Assembly: GCF_000614205.1 (NCBI RefSeq)
Contig: NZ_BAKN01000002.1
Location: 186,001-250,000, forward strand
Source: Hoylesella saccharolytica JCM 17484
GTDB lineage: Bacteria > Bacteroidota > Bacteroidia > Bacteroidales > Bacteroidaceae
Length of the DNA stretch: 64,000 nt
Reading direction: 5' to 3'
The translations under genes and the position numbers were made by a program. This document shows positions 52,461 through 61,880 of the stretch, piece by piece (position 1 is the stretch's first letter; every line of letters starts with the position of its first letter). The notes beneath the pieces were generated by a model that saw only the letters and a list, made by a program, of their open reading frames with translations, had not been told where the DNA came from and ran no database searches.

Positions 52461-54482
52461 ATGGAACACGAAGAAGAAATAAAATTATGGCAGCCCATAC
52501 TATCGGGATTACTGCTCATTACAGGGCTTGTGATGGCGTGGAACCCAGTGACATGGTTTCAAAACCCATACATACAATTGGCATGGTATATCGTTGCATT
52601 TCTGCCCGTAGGCCTCAACGTAATACACGAAGCGTGGGAATATGCACAAAAAGGCGATTATTTCAGCGAATTTATGCTAATGAGTGTTGCCTGTATCGGA
52701 GCTTTCTGTATCGGCGAATACCCTGAAGCAGTGGCTGTGATGTGGCTGTACTGCATCGGTGAGATGCTGCAAGACAGGGCGGTAGATAAAGCCCGAGACA
52801 ACATCAGCAGTTTAATCGCGTTCCGACCGGATAGGGTTAGAGTGCTGAAACCTGAAAAACAAGAGGTGTTGCAAACATCAGTTACGGAGTTTTCTGACTT
52901 GGAAAAGACAACAATTGAAGCACAAACCGCATATATTTCCACATCAGGGAATACGGTGTTTATGGCTCCTGAAACGGTAGAAATTGGCGATATAATCGAG
53001 GTTTTACCGGGCGAGAGGGTTCCGTTGGATGGTCGGTTGCTTTCCGAAACAGAGTTCAACGGACATGAGGAAACCATTTCCACCGATTTCTCCACAGTAA
53101 AACAGCAGCAGAATAGCACCTTTTCAACCTTCAACACAGCCGCACTTACCGGCGAAAGTATGCCCAGAACCATTGTGCCGGGCGAAGAAGTGTTGGCCGG
53201 AATGATTGTTTTAGAACAGGCAGTACGCATTGAAGTAACGAGAAAATCGAAAGATTCGGCCATTTCGCGCATTTTAAACATGGTGGAGGAGGCGGCCGAA
53301 CGCAAAGCACCTACCGAACTTTTTGTACGTAAATTTGCACACATCTACACGCCGATAGTGATTGTTTTGGCTGTTTTCACCGTGCTTCTACCTTATTTAT
53401 ATACATTTATTGCACCTGATTTTCATTATCAGTTCAGCACATGGCTCAACCGTGCGCTGGTATTTCTGGTTATTTCGTGTCCCTGTGCCTTGGTTATCAG
53501 CGTCCCGTTAAGCTATTTTGCGGGTATCGGAACAGCCTCTAAACAGGGCATTCTTTTCAAAGGAGGTAACTATTTGGACGCCATCACCAACGTGGATACG
53601 GTAGTTTTCGACAAAACCGGAACATTGACAACAGGCGAGTTTACCGTGCAACAGATCAGCGGAATAGACAAAACAGACCTGCAAACCATTGTTGCCATGG
53701 AGCGAAACAGTAACCACCCTATTGCGCAGGCTATCGTAAAAGGGCACGAAGACAAAGGGAAAATCAATGCAAAGGATATTCCCGGATACGGACTTGCTGC
53801 GGAAATAGAAGGGCAGATATGGCTTGTAGGTACTTTGCGACTGCTCGAAAAAGAAGGCATTACTTATCCCGACGAACTGAAAAATATACCTGAAACAATT
53901 GTAGCGTGTGCTAAAAACAACCGTTTTATCGGCTATATACTACTGGCAGACACGGTAAAAGTCGACGCAAAGCAAACAATTGATAGGCTGAGAAACATGG
54001 GGGTGCGCCATATCGAGATGCTTTCGGGCGATAAACAGGCTTTGGTTCAGAAGGTGGCCACACAGTTGGGCATTGACCAAGCCACAGGAAACTTGCTGCC
54101 CGAGGATAAAGCTCGACGCATAGAAGAGCTGAAATCTATCGGTAAAATGGTGGCTTTTGTGGGCGACGGCATCAATGATGCACCCGTATTGGCGTTGAGT
54201 GATGTGGGCGTTGCAATGGGTGCTATGGGCGCAGATATGGCCATCGAGACTGCCGATATTGTGTTGCAGACCGACCATCCTTCGCGTTTGCCGCAGGCTA
54301 TTACCATCGGGCGCCGCACCCGTAACATCGTTTTGCAAAACATTGCTTTTGCCATCGGCATCAAAGTGCTGTTTATGGTGCTCGGTCTTTGGGGTATCGC
54401 CAACTTATGGGAAGCTGTTTTTGCAGATAGTGGTGTAGCTTTACTTGCCGTATTGAATGCCTTACGAATACGAAAGGCTTAA
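52461..54482 (+). CDS. Heavy-metal-transporting P1B-type ATPase (ZntA-like)
   Basis: 673 residues. Six or more membrane helices flank TGESMPRTIVPGEEV (actuator region with TGE), the metal-binding SCPCALVISVP in the membrane (about residue 340), DKTGTLTTGEF with the phosphorylated Asp near 384, and GDGINDAPVLALSDVGVAMG. The CPC motif places it with soft-metal exporters (Zn/Cd/Pb or Cu). There is no N-terminal HMA domain, and it starts with an acidic MEHEEEIKLW. It exports metal ions from the cytoplasm. The exact ion cannot be fixed from the motifs alone. Confidence 0.93.
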   Translation: MEHEEEIKLWQPILSGLLLITGLVMAWNPVTWFQNPYIQLAWYIVAFLPVGLNVIHEAWEYAQKGDYFSEFMLMSVACIGAFCIGEYPEAVAVMWLYCIGEMLQDRAVDKARDNISSLIAFRPDRVRVLKPEKQEVLQTSVTEFSDLEKTTIEAQTAYISTSGNTVFMAPETVEIGDIIEVLPGERVPLDGRLLSETEFNGHEETISTDFSTVKQQQNSTFSTFNTAALTGESMPRTIVPGEEVLAGMIVLEQAVRIEVTRKSKDSAISRILNMVEEAAERKAPTELFVRKFAHIYTPIVIVLAVFTVLLPYLYTFIAPDFHYQFSTWLNRALVFLVISCPCALVISVPLSYFAGIGTASKQGILFKGGNYLDAITNVDTVVFDKTGTLTTGEFTVQQISGIDKTDLQTIVAMERNSNHPIAQAIVKGHEDKGKINAKDIPGYGLAAEIEGQIWLVGTLRLLEKEGITYPDELKNIPETIVACAKNNRFIGYILLADTVKVDAKQTIDRLRNMGVRHIEMLSGDKQALVQKVATQLGIDQATGNLLPEDKARRIEELKSIGKMVAFVGDGINDAPVLALSDVGVAMGAMGADMAIETADIVLQTDHPSRLPQAITIGRRTRNIVLQNIAFAIGIKVLFMVLGLWGIANLWEAVFADSGVALLAVLNALRIRKA

Positions 54483-54778
54483 AGCTTGAACAGCATCAAT
54501 AAACCGCAAGCACGATGTTTCGATAAAATCGATAAAAAGAAAAGCTATTGCCTATACATCAGGCGGACAAAAAAGAGAAGCATTAAACATTTTAATCGTT
54601 TTGTTAAAACGAAAAAAGGTAAAGAAAGAAATACGTGCATATTTGCCCGAAAAATAATTCCGGCTGCATAGAGGCGCGTATTTCTGCTTTTACTAATCAC
54701 TTCATAAACACCTCATTAACAGCAGGTTATCCCTTAAAACATCTCTTTCAAGACATACTTTCATTGTTCTTCACTGGC

Positions 54779-54888
54779 AAAAGCTATCCTTTTAGAGTGC
54801 AAAAGCTATGCTTTCAGCTTCTAAAAGCTATGGTTTTGCATGGTAAAAGCATAGCTTTTGCAACTCAAAACCATAGCTTTTACTTTTT
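54779..54888. repeat. Five-unit 22-nt palindromic repeat array
   Basis: Units start at 54779, 54801, 54823, 54845 and 54867, exactly 22 nt apart. Each holds a 15-nt near-perfect palindrome: AAAAGCTATCCTTTT, AAAAGCTATGCTTTC, AAAAGCTATGGTTTT, AAAAGCATAGCTTTT, AAAACCATAGCTTTT, separated by 7-nt spacers. It is the best-preserved member of the family also seen at 1354-1528 and, more distantly, at 26666-26775. Confidence 0.9.
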
Positions 54889-55147
54889 CATTGTTCAGTA
54901 AAGATATTTTGGCTATTCTGAGTTTACAATTCAGAAGCTTTATTTTTCCTTATTTCATTACTATTGGTTGTGTTAAAATAAAATCGATTTTTACTTATAT
55001 TCAACCAGGGAATACACCTTTTCAATGATAGATCTATTCTTTCCTCTCTAAACTAAGAATGGGGGTATTCTATCAAGCCGTCCCCTATAATGCCTACTTC
55101 TAACTGACCATCCACTGTCAAATAGTACAATTTTGTTCTTTTTATTA

Positions 55148-55177
55148 TTGCATTTGTTAGTAATTGTATTATTTTTG
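55148..55177 (+). promoter_or_regulatory. Promoter of the TonB-dependent receptor
   Basis: TTG at 55148-55150, a 19-nt spacer, then TATTTTTG at 55170-55177: full consensus. About 70 nt upstream of ATG 55253. Confidence 0.7.
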
Positions 55178-55252
55178 TCGGATAAGATAGGTGATCCTAC
55201 GGACAGTTGGTAGGGTATCTATGTCTACATCCAATTTTTAATTAAACAATAG

Positions 55253-57637
55253 ATGCGGATATACAGTCTATTATGTTTGGCCTTCCTACTCGTCTATAAC
55301 GGTTTTGCCCAAACAGGAATCATCCAAGGGCGCGTCATCAATGACAAGAACAACGAACCACTAGAGTTTGCAACAGTACAAGTACAAGGAACTTCTCTCG
55401 GGGCGAAAACCTCTATAGAAGGAACATTTACAATCAATGGCGTACAACCTGGTTTCCACAAAATCATCGTCAGCATGGTAGGCTTCGAGACTAAAATCTC
55501 CGAGGAACTACAAGTACTAGGTAACCAAACGACTTTTATAGATATTATGGTTAGCGAAGCCTCTACAACGCTCAAAGAAGTTTTAGTTAGCCCCAATCTA
55601 TTGCTTCGCCCTACCGAGAGTCCGGTCTCGTTACTCACTTTAGCAGCTCAGCAGATTGAGAAGAGTGCTGGGGCCAATCGCGATGTTTCCAAACTGGTGC
55701 AGATTCTGCCAGGAGTTGGTGCCACGGCTCCTAATCGGAACGATCTCATCATACGCGGTGGAGGCCCCACAGAGAATGTTTTTTACCTAGATGGCATAGA
55801 GATCCCAGTGATCAATCACTTTGCCACACAAGGCGCATCGGGAGGCGTTGTCGGCATCATTAACCCCGACTTTGTGCGCGAGATCAGTTTCTATACAGGA
55901 GCTTTCCCTGCTAACAGGCCCAATACGCTTAGCTCTGTGATGGAGATCAAGCAAAAAGATGGTAGCAGAGACAGACTGCATACAAAGGTTGCGGTAGGAG
56001 CATCGGATGCAGGGATTACCTTAGACGGCCCTTTGGGCAAGGATGCATCGTTCATCGTCTCTTTTCGTCAATCTTATTTGCAGTGGTTATTTAAGGCAAT
56101 TGGCTTGCCTTTTTTGCCTACCTACAACGACTTTCAAATGAAATACAAATGGCGCATCAACCCGCATCATGAGATTACGGTGATTGGTATTGGTGCTATT
56201 GACAACATGCGCCTCAATAGAGACCTTGAGCAGACTGGTACCGAGGCGCAGAAATACATACTAGGTTACCTGCCCGAGTATTCTCAGTGGAACTATACCT
56301 TCGGTTTGGCCTACAAACACTACGGCAAACGCTTCGTCGATAGTTGGATTCTAAGCCGAAACATGCTGCGCAACGCAGGTGTAAAGTATAAAGATAACGA
56401 TAAGTCGGCATCCAAAATATCCGACTACCAATCGGATGAAGCCGAGATCAAACTACGCTACGAGCGCAACTATACTACGCTGCCTATCAAACTGAACTTT
56501 GGAGCTGGCATCAAGTACAGCAACTATGTCAATGATGTCTATCGCTTACAGTTCACCTCGGGAAATGTTGTCCCCTTCCAATACCACAGTAGCATCGACC
56601 TGCTTTCTTATCAAGGATTCGTGCAAGCTTCGGATCAGTACCTTAACAATCGGTTCAAGGTTTCACTTGGAGTAAATTTAGTGGGCAACACTTTCACAAC
56701 TAGCATGAGTAATCCACTCAAGCAGTTGTCGCCTAGACTATCGCTATCGTATTCATTTTCGGAAGACTTCGACCTCAATGCCAACATTGGTCGCTATGCG
56801 ATGCCTCCCTCCTACACAACGATGGGTTATCGCAATACCGAGGGAAACTATGTCAATCGCAACAATGGCCTTAAGTATATCACCTCCAATCAAGCTATTC
56901 TGGGCATGGAATATCATCCAGGTAACTTCCTACGTTTCTCTCTTGAGAGCTTCTATAAGCAGTATAGCAACTATCCTATTTCCCTTACCGACGGAATTAG
57001 TTTGGCCAGTAAGGGAGTGGACTATGGACAAGTTGGCGATGAGGCCGTTATGTCTACGGGCGACGGTAGGGCCTATGGTGTGGAAGTAGTGGCTAAGCTT
57101 ATGGGTTGGCATGATATAGATCTGACTGCTTCGTACACGCTTTTTAGGAGTGAGTTTACAGACAAAAATGGCATCTATCGACCCTCTTCTTGGGATACGA
57201 GGCACATTCTAAATCTCACAACAAGCTACAAGTTACCTAAAGGCTGGTATCTCTCGGCTCGCTGGCGTTACATAGGAGGCGCTCCTTATTCGCCTATTGA
57301 TGTAGAGCGTTCTACAAACAAGGCCGCTTGGTCTATTACCAATCAGGCCTATACCGACTACGAGCGATTCAATACACTACGCCTTGCCGATGCTCATCAG
57401 CTGGATGTGCGCTTGGATAAGGAGTTCTATTTCAAGCATTGGATGCTCAATCTATATCTCGATGTGCAGAATGCCTACATCAGCAATATGCCATCCAAGC
57501 CGATATATACCAATCGTGATACTGAGGGACGTGTAATGGATGACCCCATTTCACCCGATACCAAACAGTTGCTTCGTACACTGGTGTACTATAGTGGAAC
57601 AATTCTCCCCACGGTAGGGATTATGATTAAGTTCTAA
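55253..57637 (+). CDS. TonB-dependent outer-membrane receptor with CarboxypepD_reg-like N-domain
   Basis: 794 residues. A signal peptide (MRIYSLLCLAFLLVYNGFAQ) is followed by a carboxypeptidase-regulatory-like domain (GIIQGRVINDKNNEPLEFAT to about residue 108). The plug has LLRPTESPVSLLTLAAQQIEK, LVQILPGVG and DLIIRGGGPTENVFYLDGIEIP, and then comes a 22-strand-type barrel ending IMIKF with the usual terminal aromatic. No SusD partner follows, so it is a stand-alone receptor rather than a SusC. Substrate unknown; stand-alone receptors of this form often take up metal chelates or small ligands, and the metal ATPase upstream is only loosely linked. Confidence 0.92.
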   Translation: MRIYSLLCLAFLLVYNGFAQTGIIQGRVINDKNNEPLEFATVQVQGTSLGAKTSIEGTFTINGVQPGFHKIIVSMVGFETKISEELQVLGNQTTFIDIMVSEASTTLKEVLVSPNLLLRPTESPVSLLTLAAQQIEKSAGANRDVSKLVQILPGVGATAPNRNDLIIRGGGPTENVFYLDGIEIPVINHFATQGASGGVVGIINPDFVREISFYTGAFPANRPNTLSSVMEIKQKDGSRDRLHTKVAVGASDAGITLDGPLGKDASFIVSFRQSYLQWLFKAIGLPFLPTYNDFQMKYKWRINPHHEITVIGIGAIDNMRLNRDLEQTGTEAQKYILGYLPEYSQWNYTFGLAYKHYGKRFVDSWILSRNMLRNAGVKYKDNDKSASKISDYQSDEAEIKLRYERNYTTLPIKLNFGAGIKYSNYVNDVYRLQFTSGNVVPFQYHSSIDLLSYQGFVQASDQYLNNRFKVSLGVNLVGNTFTTSMSNPLKQLSPRLSLSYSFSEDFDLNANIGRYAMPPSYTTMGYRNTEGNYVNRNNGLKYITSNQAILGMEYHPGNFLRFSLESFYKQYSNYPISLTDGISLASKGVDYGQVGDEAVMSTGDGRAYGVEVVAKLMGWHDIDLTASYTLFRSEFTDKNGIYRPSSWDTRHILNLTTSYKLPKGWYLSARWRYIGGAPYSPIDVERSTNKAAWSITNQAYTDYERFNTLRLADAHQLDVRLDKEFYFKHWMLNLYLDVQNAYISNMPSKPIYTNRDTEGRVMDDPISPDTKQLLRTLVYYSGTILPTVGIMIKF

Positions 57638-57663
57638 ACGAACAACTTACAGATAGCAGAAAT

Positions 57664-57699
57664 GGCTGTATCAAGAGAGCATCTGATACAGCCTTTTTT
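57664..57699 (+). terminator. Intrinsic terminator of the receptor gene
   Basis: GGCTGTATCA (57664-57673) pairs perfectly with TGATACAGCC (57684-57693) around a 10-nt loop and is followed by six T. Confidence 0.9.
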
Positions 57700-57828
57700 G
57701 TCTAACCCCAAGGTTTCACCACGAAGTCCCCTTGAAAAAACACCCCCAATGAACTTTACTAAAGACTATCTAACCAAGAAATCAAAGGGGCTAACACCAT
57801 TTTGATACCGAGTTTACGCTTTTCTGAT

Positions 57829-57836
57829 TACCTTTG
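57829..57836 (+). promoter_or_regulatory. Likely -7 element of the AlkZ-like gene
   Basis: TACCTTTG 29 nt before ATG 57865. A TTG at 57802-57804 is 24 nt upstream, a little far for the consensus. Confidence 0.45.
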
Positions 57837-57864
57837 CAAGAAGTAAACGTCCCACACAAAAGAC

Positions 57865-58929
57865 ATGAAAAAAATAAATATCCCAATGGTTCGGCTTCGC
57901 GCCCAACAGCTAATTAGCCCCGATTTTACCGAAGTAAAAGATGTAGTAGCCTGGATGGGGGCCATACAAGCACAACAACCCCGAATGGCAAAGCTGGCAC
58001 TAGGAATACGTACACGTGGCGCAACGATGGAGCAAATCAGGCAAGCCCTCGATCGTGGAGAGATTCTTCGCACCCACGTACTACGCCCTACATGGCATTA
58101 TGTAAGCCCAAAGGATATACGTTGGATGCTCAATTTGTCGTGTAACAGACTGAAATCTGCCTACGCATCGTCGATGAAAGGGCACGGACTGCACATCACC
58201 GAGCAGATGTACGATACCGCTAACCAGCATATCTATGATATGTTGACCGGTGGAAAGAGTCTTACCAAACAGCAAATTACAGAACGAATGGCTGAGAAAG
58301 GCTTACCTTCGGACACTGTTTTTATGAACTTTTTTTTGGAGAATGCCGAATGCGAGGCACTGATTTGCAGCGGTCCTGAAGTGGGAAACGCACATACCTA
58401 CATGCTCTTAGACGAGCGAGTAGCCCCTATGCCCTTACCCACAAAAGACGAGGCATTGAGCATATTGGCACGCAATTACTTTAGAAGTCATGCCCCCGCA
58501 ACGTTAGACGACTTCTGTTGGTGGTCGGGATTGTCAATGAAAGAGGCACGATTGGGCGTTGATATTATTGAGAAAGAGCTTCAAAAGGTCGTTTCCAACG
58601 ATAAAACTTACCTGTTACACGAATCTTGTTCAATCGATATCAAAGAGAAAGAAAGTTTTATCTTTCTGCCTGCTTACGACGAATACATCATTGCCTACAA
58701 GTATCGCGGCGATGTATTGCAAGCTTCTCACAACAGCAAAGCATTTACTAACAACGGTATTTTCTTTCCCGTTATCTTACAAAATGGCAGGGTGACGGGT
58801 AATTGGAAAATGACTTTGACACGCCGAAATATCGCCATCAACACGTCTTATTTTGATAACGACGCCCTAACAAATTTGTCTGCAGCTGAAGAAAAAGCCC
58901 GTTTGCAACTTATTTCGTTCCATAACTAA
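57865..58929 (+). CDS. Winged-helix DNA-binding protein (HTH_42, AlkZ-like)
   Basis: 354 residues. MVRLRAQQLISPDF, VVAWMGAIQAQQPRMAKLALGIRTRG and TWHYVSPKDIRWML are the N-terminal blocks of the HTH_42/winged-helix family. IQAQQ contains the QxQ motif which in AlkZ-type DNA glycosylases is catalytic. FLPAYDEYIIAYKYR and GRVTGNWK are the C-terminal blocks. Known members unhook interstrand crosslinks or remove alkylated bases; many housekeeping paralogues (YcaQ-like) are uncharacterised. Its last 20 nt overlap the convergent lipid operon. Confidence 0.85.
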   Translation: MKKINIPMVRLRAQQLISPDFTEVKDVVAWMGAIQAQQPRMAKLALGIRTRGATMEQIRQALDRGEILRTHVLRPTWHYVSPKDIRWMLNLSCNRLKSAYASSMKGHGLHITEQMYDTANQHIYDMLTGGKSLTKQQITERMAEKGLPSDTVFMNFFLENAECEALICSGPEVGNAHTYMLLDERVAPMPLPTKDEALSILARNYFRSHAPATLDDFCWWSGLSMKEARLGVDIIEKELQKVVSNDKTYLLHESCSIDIKEKESFIFLPAYDEYIIAYKYRGDVLQASHNSKAFTNNGIFFPVILQNGRVTGNWKMTLTRRNIAINTSYFDNDALTNLSAAEEKARLQLISFHN

Positions 58930-60607
58930 CGGTAAAAATGCCGAAGTTATCGAGTTTCATACCACATTTGGTTAATCCATAAAAAGCAAAAAGGCTGTCC
59001 AGTTCGCGTTGCGAACGACGTCGCATAATCCAATCACGCTCTTGATGACTGTTTAATACGAAAGCTATCATTTTTAACTGAGGGTGCCAAGGCTGACCAG
59101 TATAGACCAAAAAACCGCCCGGTTGCAGTGCAGATAAAGCGCCGGAGATGGCGTTACAAACAAGTTCGTTATCACCAAAAAGCTCGAATATACCGGAAAT
59201 AATAACGATATTAGGGGCAAAATTCAGCTGTCGATATGAGTCTTTATTAAAACAATCAAGACGGGTAAACCGTATATTTTGAAGTCCTTGCTGTTGTATC
59301 TGTGCCTCGCCGAAAGCAATGTTTGCTTCCGAAAAATCGTTTATAACCACTTCTATTTCAGGAAACTTGCGCTTGATGTCGAACAAATAATTACCCGTTC
59401 CACCGGCTATGTCGAGTATTTTCACGGGTTCATTGCGCTGTTTGAGCGTTTTAATACGTTCTTCTACGGTTGCGATGAGATGCTCTCGGCGTATTCTTAC
59501 TCCTCGCCAACCAATGGCATCAAGATAACCTCTGTCTATCCATCGCCCAATTGGTCCGCATCCCTGTGCTTGGTTGCGATAAACATAATCGAGAGACATA
59601 CCCGAATCAAAACCACATTTTAGTCCTATACGCATTCCTTTACTAAGAAATCCCAAGTGATGGAGCATCCATTTCTGTATCCGAAAGCCCCAACGTTCAA
59701 TTCGGGGAAGCATATTCAGAGCCATTTTGTTATACTCGTCAACTGTAAATTTATCTGGCATACAGGTCGTTGGCGGCTGTTCGAGTGAGAAACAGCGGTT
59801 AATAAACTCAGCGATAGGATTGTAAACCTGTTCACGTTGCGTTTCAAACAATAGCCCGTGATAAAACCCTTTGAGCTTGATAAACCGCTTTTGGGTGGAG
59901 CTGATATCAACAAAAAACCGCTTTTGCATATCGTCTTTCACCACGTAATCTTTTCCGGCAGAGAGCAAGAGCGTAGGTATGGTAATGGCAGCAGCATCTT
60001 CTACGATACGCTTTCCTGCTTTCAGCAAATCCAAGAGATAGTGCGCGTCAATTTCTCGAGTAATTAGCGGGTCGGTGTCGTACGCCTTTTGTTGTTCTAC
60101 ATCATGTGTCAACACCTTCGATTTTACATAGCTGGGCACCGTAAGGTGTTTGAAAAGCCGTGCTGCCAAAGCAATTCCCGTCTTTGCAAAAGGCACATAT
60201 AACTTAATGGTAAACGCAGGAGCAAGAAGTGCCATACCGGCAATACGGGGCGCAAAGTCGTGACACCACGCCGAAACAATTACGCCTGCAATGCTGTTAG
60301 CCACCACAAAGATGTCTCTCTCAACAATTCCATACTGTTCATGGAGGTATTTTACGAAAGCATCCAAGTCGCGTACATAGTCCATAAAATGGGGCGAAAC
60401 GGGTTGCGAAGTATGCCCCAGTCCACGCATATCAAAGCCAAAGATGTTGAAATGAGCAAATTGCTCGTTCTCGGCAAAGGCTTGCAAACGTCCCGAATGT
60501 TCGTGTCCGCGATGCAATATCACAATGGTCTTCTGTGAAGGGTTGTAATTCCACACCCTATAAAAAATATCTGCGTTGTCAAAACTCTTAAATGTTCCTG
60601 TTTCCAT
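58910..60607 (-). CDS. Bifunctional alpha/beta-hydrolase and SAM methyltransferase (YnbC-like)
   Basis: 565 residues. The N-terminal hydrolase domain (1 to about 280) has TIVILHRGHEHSGRLQAFAE, FGFDMRGLGHTS and VVANSIAGVIVSAW as nucleophile elbow; the usual GxSxG reads A-N-S-I-A, both glycines replaced by alanine. The C-terminal domain has KILDIAGGTGNYLFDI (SAM motif I) and a full class I methyltransferase pattern to the end. The same fusion is E. coli YnbC. It follows the PAP2/phosphatase gene with a 20-nt overlap, a further match to the ynb arrangement. Probably acts on a phospholipid or lipid intermediate; substrate unproven. Confidence 0.85.
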   Translation of the reverse strand: METGTFKSFDNADIFYRVWNYNPSQKTIVILHRGHEHSGRLQAFAENEQFAHFNIFGFDMRGLGHTSQPVSPHFMDYVRDLDAFVKYLHEQYGIVERDIFVVANSIAGVIVSAWCHDFAPRIAGMALLAPAFTIKLYVPFAKTGIALAARLFKHLTVPSYVKSKVLTHDVEQQKAYDTDPLITREIDAHYLLDLLKAGKRIVEDAAAITIPTLLLSAGKDYVVKDDMQKRFFVDISSTQKRFIKLKGFYHGLLFETQREQVYNPIAEFINRCFSLEQPPTTCMPDKFTVDEYNKMALNMLPRIERWGFRIQKWMLHHLGFLSKGMRIGLKCGFDSGMSLDYVYRNQAQGCGPIGRWIDRGYLDAIGWRGVRIRREHLIATVEERIKTLKQRNEPVKILDIAGGTGNYLFDIKRKFPEIEVVINDFSEANIAFGEAQIQQQGLQNIRFTRLDCFNKDSYRQLNFAPNIVIISGIFELFGDNELVCNAISGALSALQPGGFLVYTGQPWHPQLKMIAFVLNSHQERDWIMRRRSQRELDSLFAFYGLTKCGMKLDNFGIFTVSYGTK

Positions 60608-61880
60608 TTTTATCTCTGGTTAAATTCTTACTTATCGTTAACAGCACCGCTTCACCTATTCGGCGACTCCGAAAACGGCCCATTGCACAATGAATATATA
60701 GTTTTCGAGGCATTTCATCGGCCTTTATCTTCTCTAACACTGCATTTACAATACGTTCCTGAAAGGCTTTGGGGATAGTGGCAATATCCAAAAGCGGGAA
60801 GCAATGATAATCTGCCGATGTGCGAAAGTAGGCGTTTTCGGGTAATTCGGCTGAAAGGTCGAACACCGAAACCTCTCCCAACAGGGCGAATTTCCGCGCA
60901 GAACGGCATGAAAGCAAGCCTCCAACGAAGATGTTGGGTGCAATTTCTACAGGTGCCTGACGAGAAAACAACCACAATAGGCGATACACTGTGATATAGG
61001 GAAAATAGAAAACATAACGCAAAAAACCGATGCGGCCGTGGTCGTCTTTAAGAAAATGCCGATTAGAGCGATAATAAGCACGGCCCAATAAGAGTAAGAC
61101 GAGTATGCCCCACAACAAAAAAATACTGCATAAAACCGAATGTTCGATGGCAAACAACAACGCCGTCAGCCCCACGGCGGCAACAAAAAAGTAAACCTTT
61201 GCTATTTGTTGGTTACGCTTTTTACGGTAAGGAAACATCCATAACGTCAGAAAACCTGCCGCCAAGCCGGTAGTAACATCGATGAAATGGTGCTGATATA
61301 CCAAAAGGGTAGACAGCATTAACAACACCAACCACATTCTCAGAAAGTTTCTGAACCTGCTATTTCGCACCCCACTCCAAAAAATACAGGCATAACCTAT
61401 ATGTAAAGACGGAGCCTGATTAAAAGGTGTATCGTACGTATTGATGAAAGAAAACAGGATATGGGCTGTTTCCGGACGTACAAAACTTTGTTTTAACGGA
61501 AAGATAATAAAACAAATTCCCGATAAAATGGTTATAAAAACGATGCGTTTACTTAATGTCGACAGTTGCCGAAAGGTATTGCAAAGGAAGAAAACCCATA
61601 TAAAAAACACCACACTACTGCTATAAAAATAGATGGCAAAAGGTACAAACGGTATGGCTTTTTCAAACGAAAAGCAAAGCGAAGACACCTCTTTAAGCGA
61701 TGCTGCATAGCTTGCAGCAAAAGTATAAACAGCATAGAATACACCCCAACAAATAACAAGGGCGATGTATTTGCTTGCTTGCAAGCATTTGTTATCTATA
61801 CCGCAACGCTGCATCAAACCGTTTGGCAAGGGCTGTTTACTCGCCCATACCGTTTTGTCGTTTATTTGGGAATGCTCCAT
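60588..61880 (-). CDS. PAP2 / dual-specificity phosphatase fusion (YnbD-like)
   Basis: Start at ATG 61880 is preferred over the TTG at 61916. About 430 residues. The membrane half has several helices and the PAP2 motifs APSLHIGYA and HHFIDVTTGL. After about residue 300 comes a cytoplasmic dual-specificity phosphatase domain with YIHCAMGRFRSRR, the HCx5R active site. E. coli YnbD has the same two domains. It likely dephosphorylates a lipid phosphate or phosphatidylglycerol-phosphate-like product of the CDP-alcohol transferase upstream. Confidence 0.87.
   Translation of the reverse strand: MEHSQINDKTVWASKQPLPNGLMQRCGIDNKCLQASKYIALVICWGVFYAVYTFAASYAASLKEVSSLCFSFEKAIPFVPFAIYFYSSSVVFFIWVFFLCNTFRQLSTLSKRIVFITILSGICFIIFPLKQSFVRPETAHILFSFINTYDTPFNQAPSLHIGYACIFWSGVRNSRFRNFLRMWLVLLMLSTLLVYQHHFIDVTTGLAAGFLTLWMFPYRKKRNQQIAKVYFFVAAVGLTALLFAIEHSVLCSIFLLWGILVLLLLGRAYYRSNRHFLKDDHGRIGFLRYVFYFPYITVYRLLWLFSRQAPVEIAPNIFVGGLLSCRSARKFALLGEVSVFDLSAELPENAYFRTSADYHCFPLLDIATIPKAFQERIVNAVLEKIKADEMPRKLYIHCAMGRFRSRRIGEAVLLTISKNLTRDKNGNRNI

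Larger units (their letters stand above)
54483..55252. other. Gene-free 770-bp region with palindromic array and promoter
   Basis: I see no convincing coding frame; a 61-codon basic frame near 54486 has no supporting features. The region holds the 22-nt palindromic array (54779-54888) and, near its end, the promoter of the TonB-dependent receptor (55148-55177). Confidence 0.6.

Noticed and set aside
54486..54671. 61-aa basic frame after the P-type ATPase
   Set aside because: Lysine/arginine-rich low-complexity translation of AT-rich DNA, with no supporting signal.
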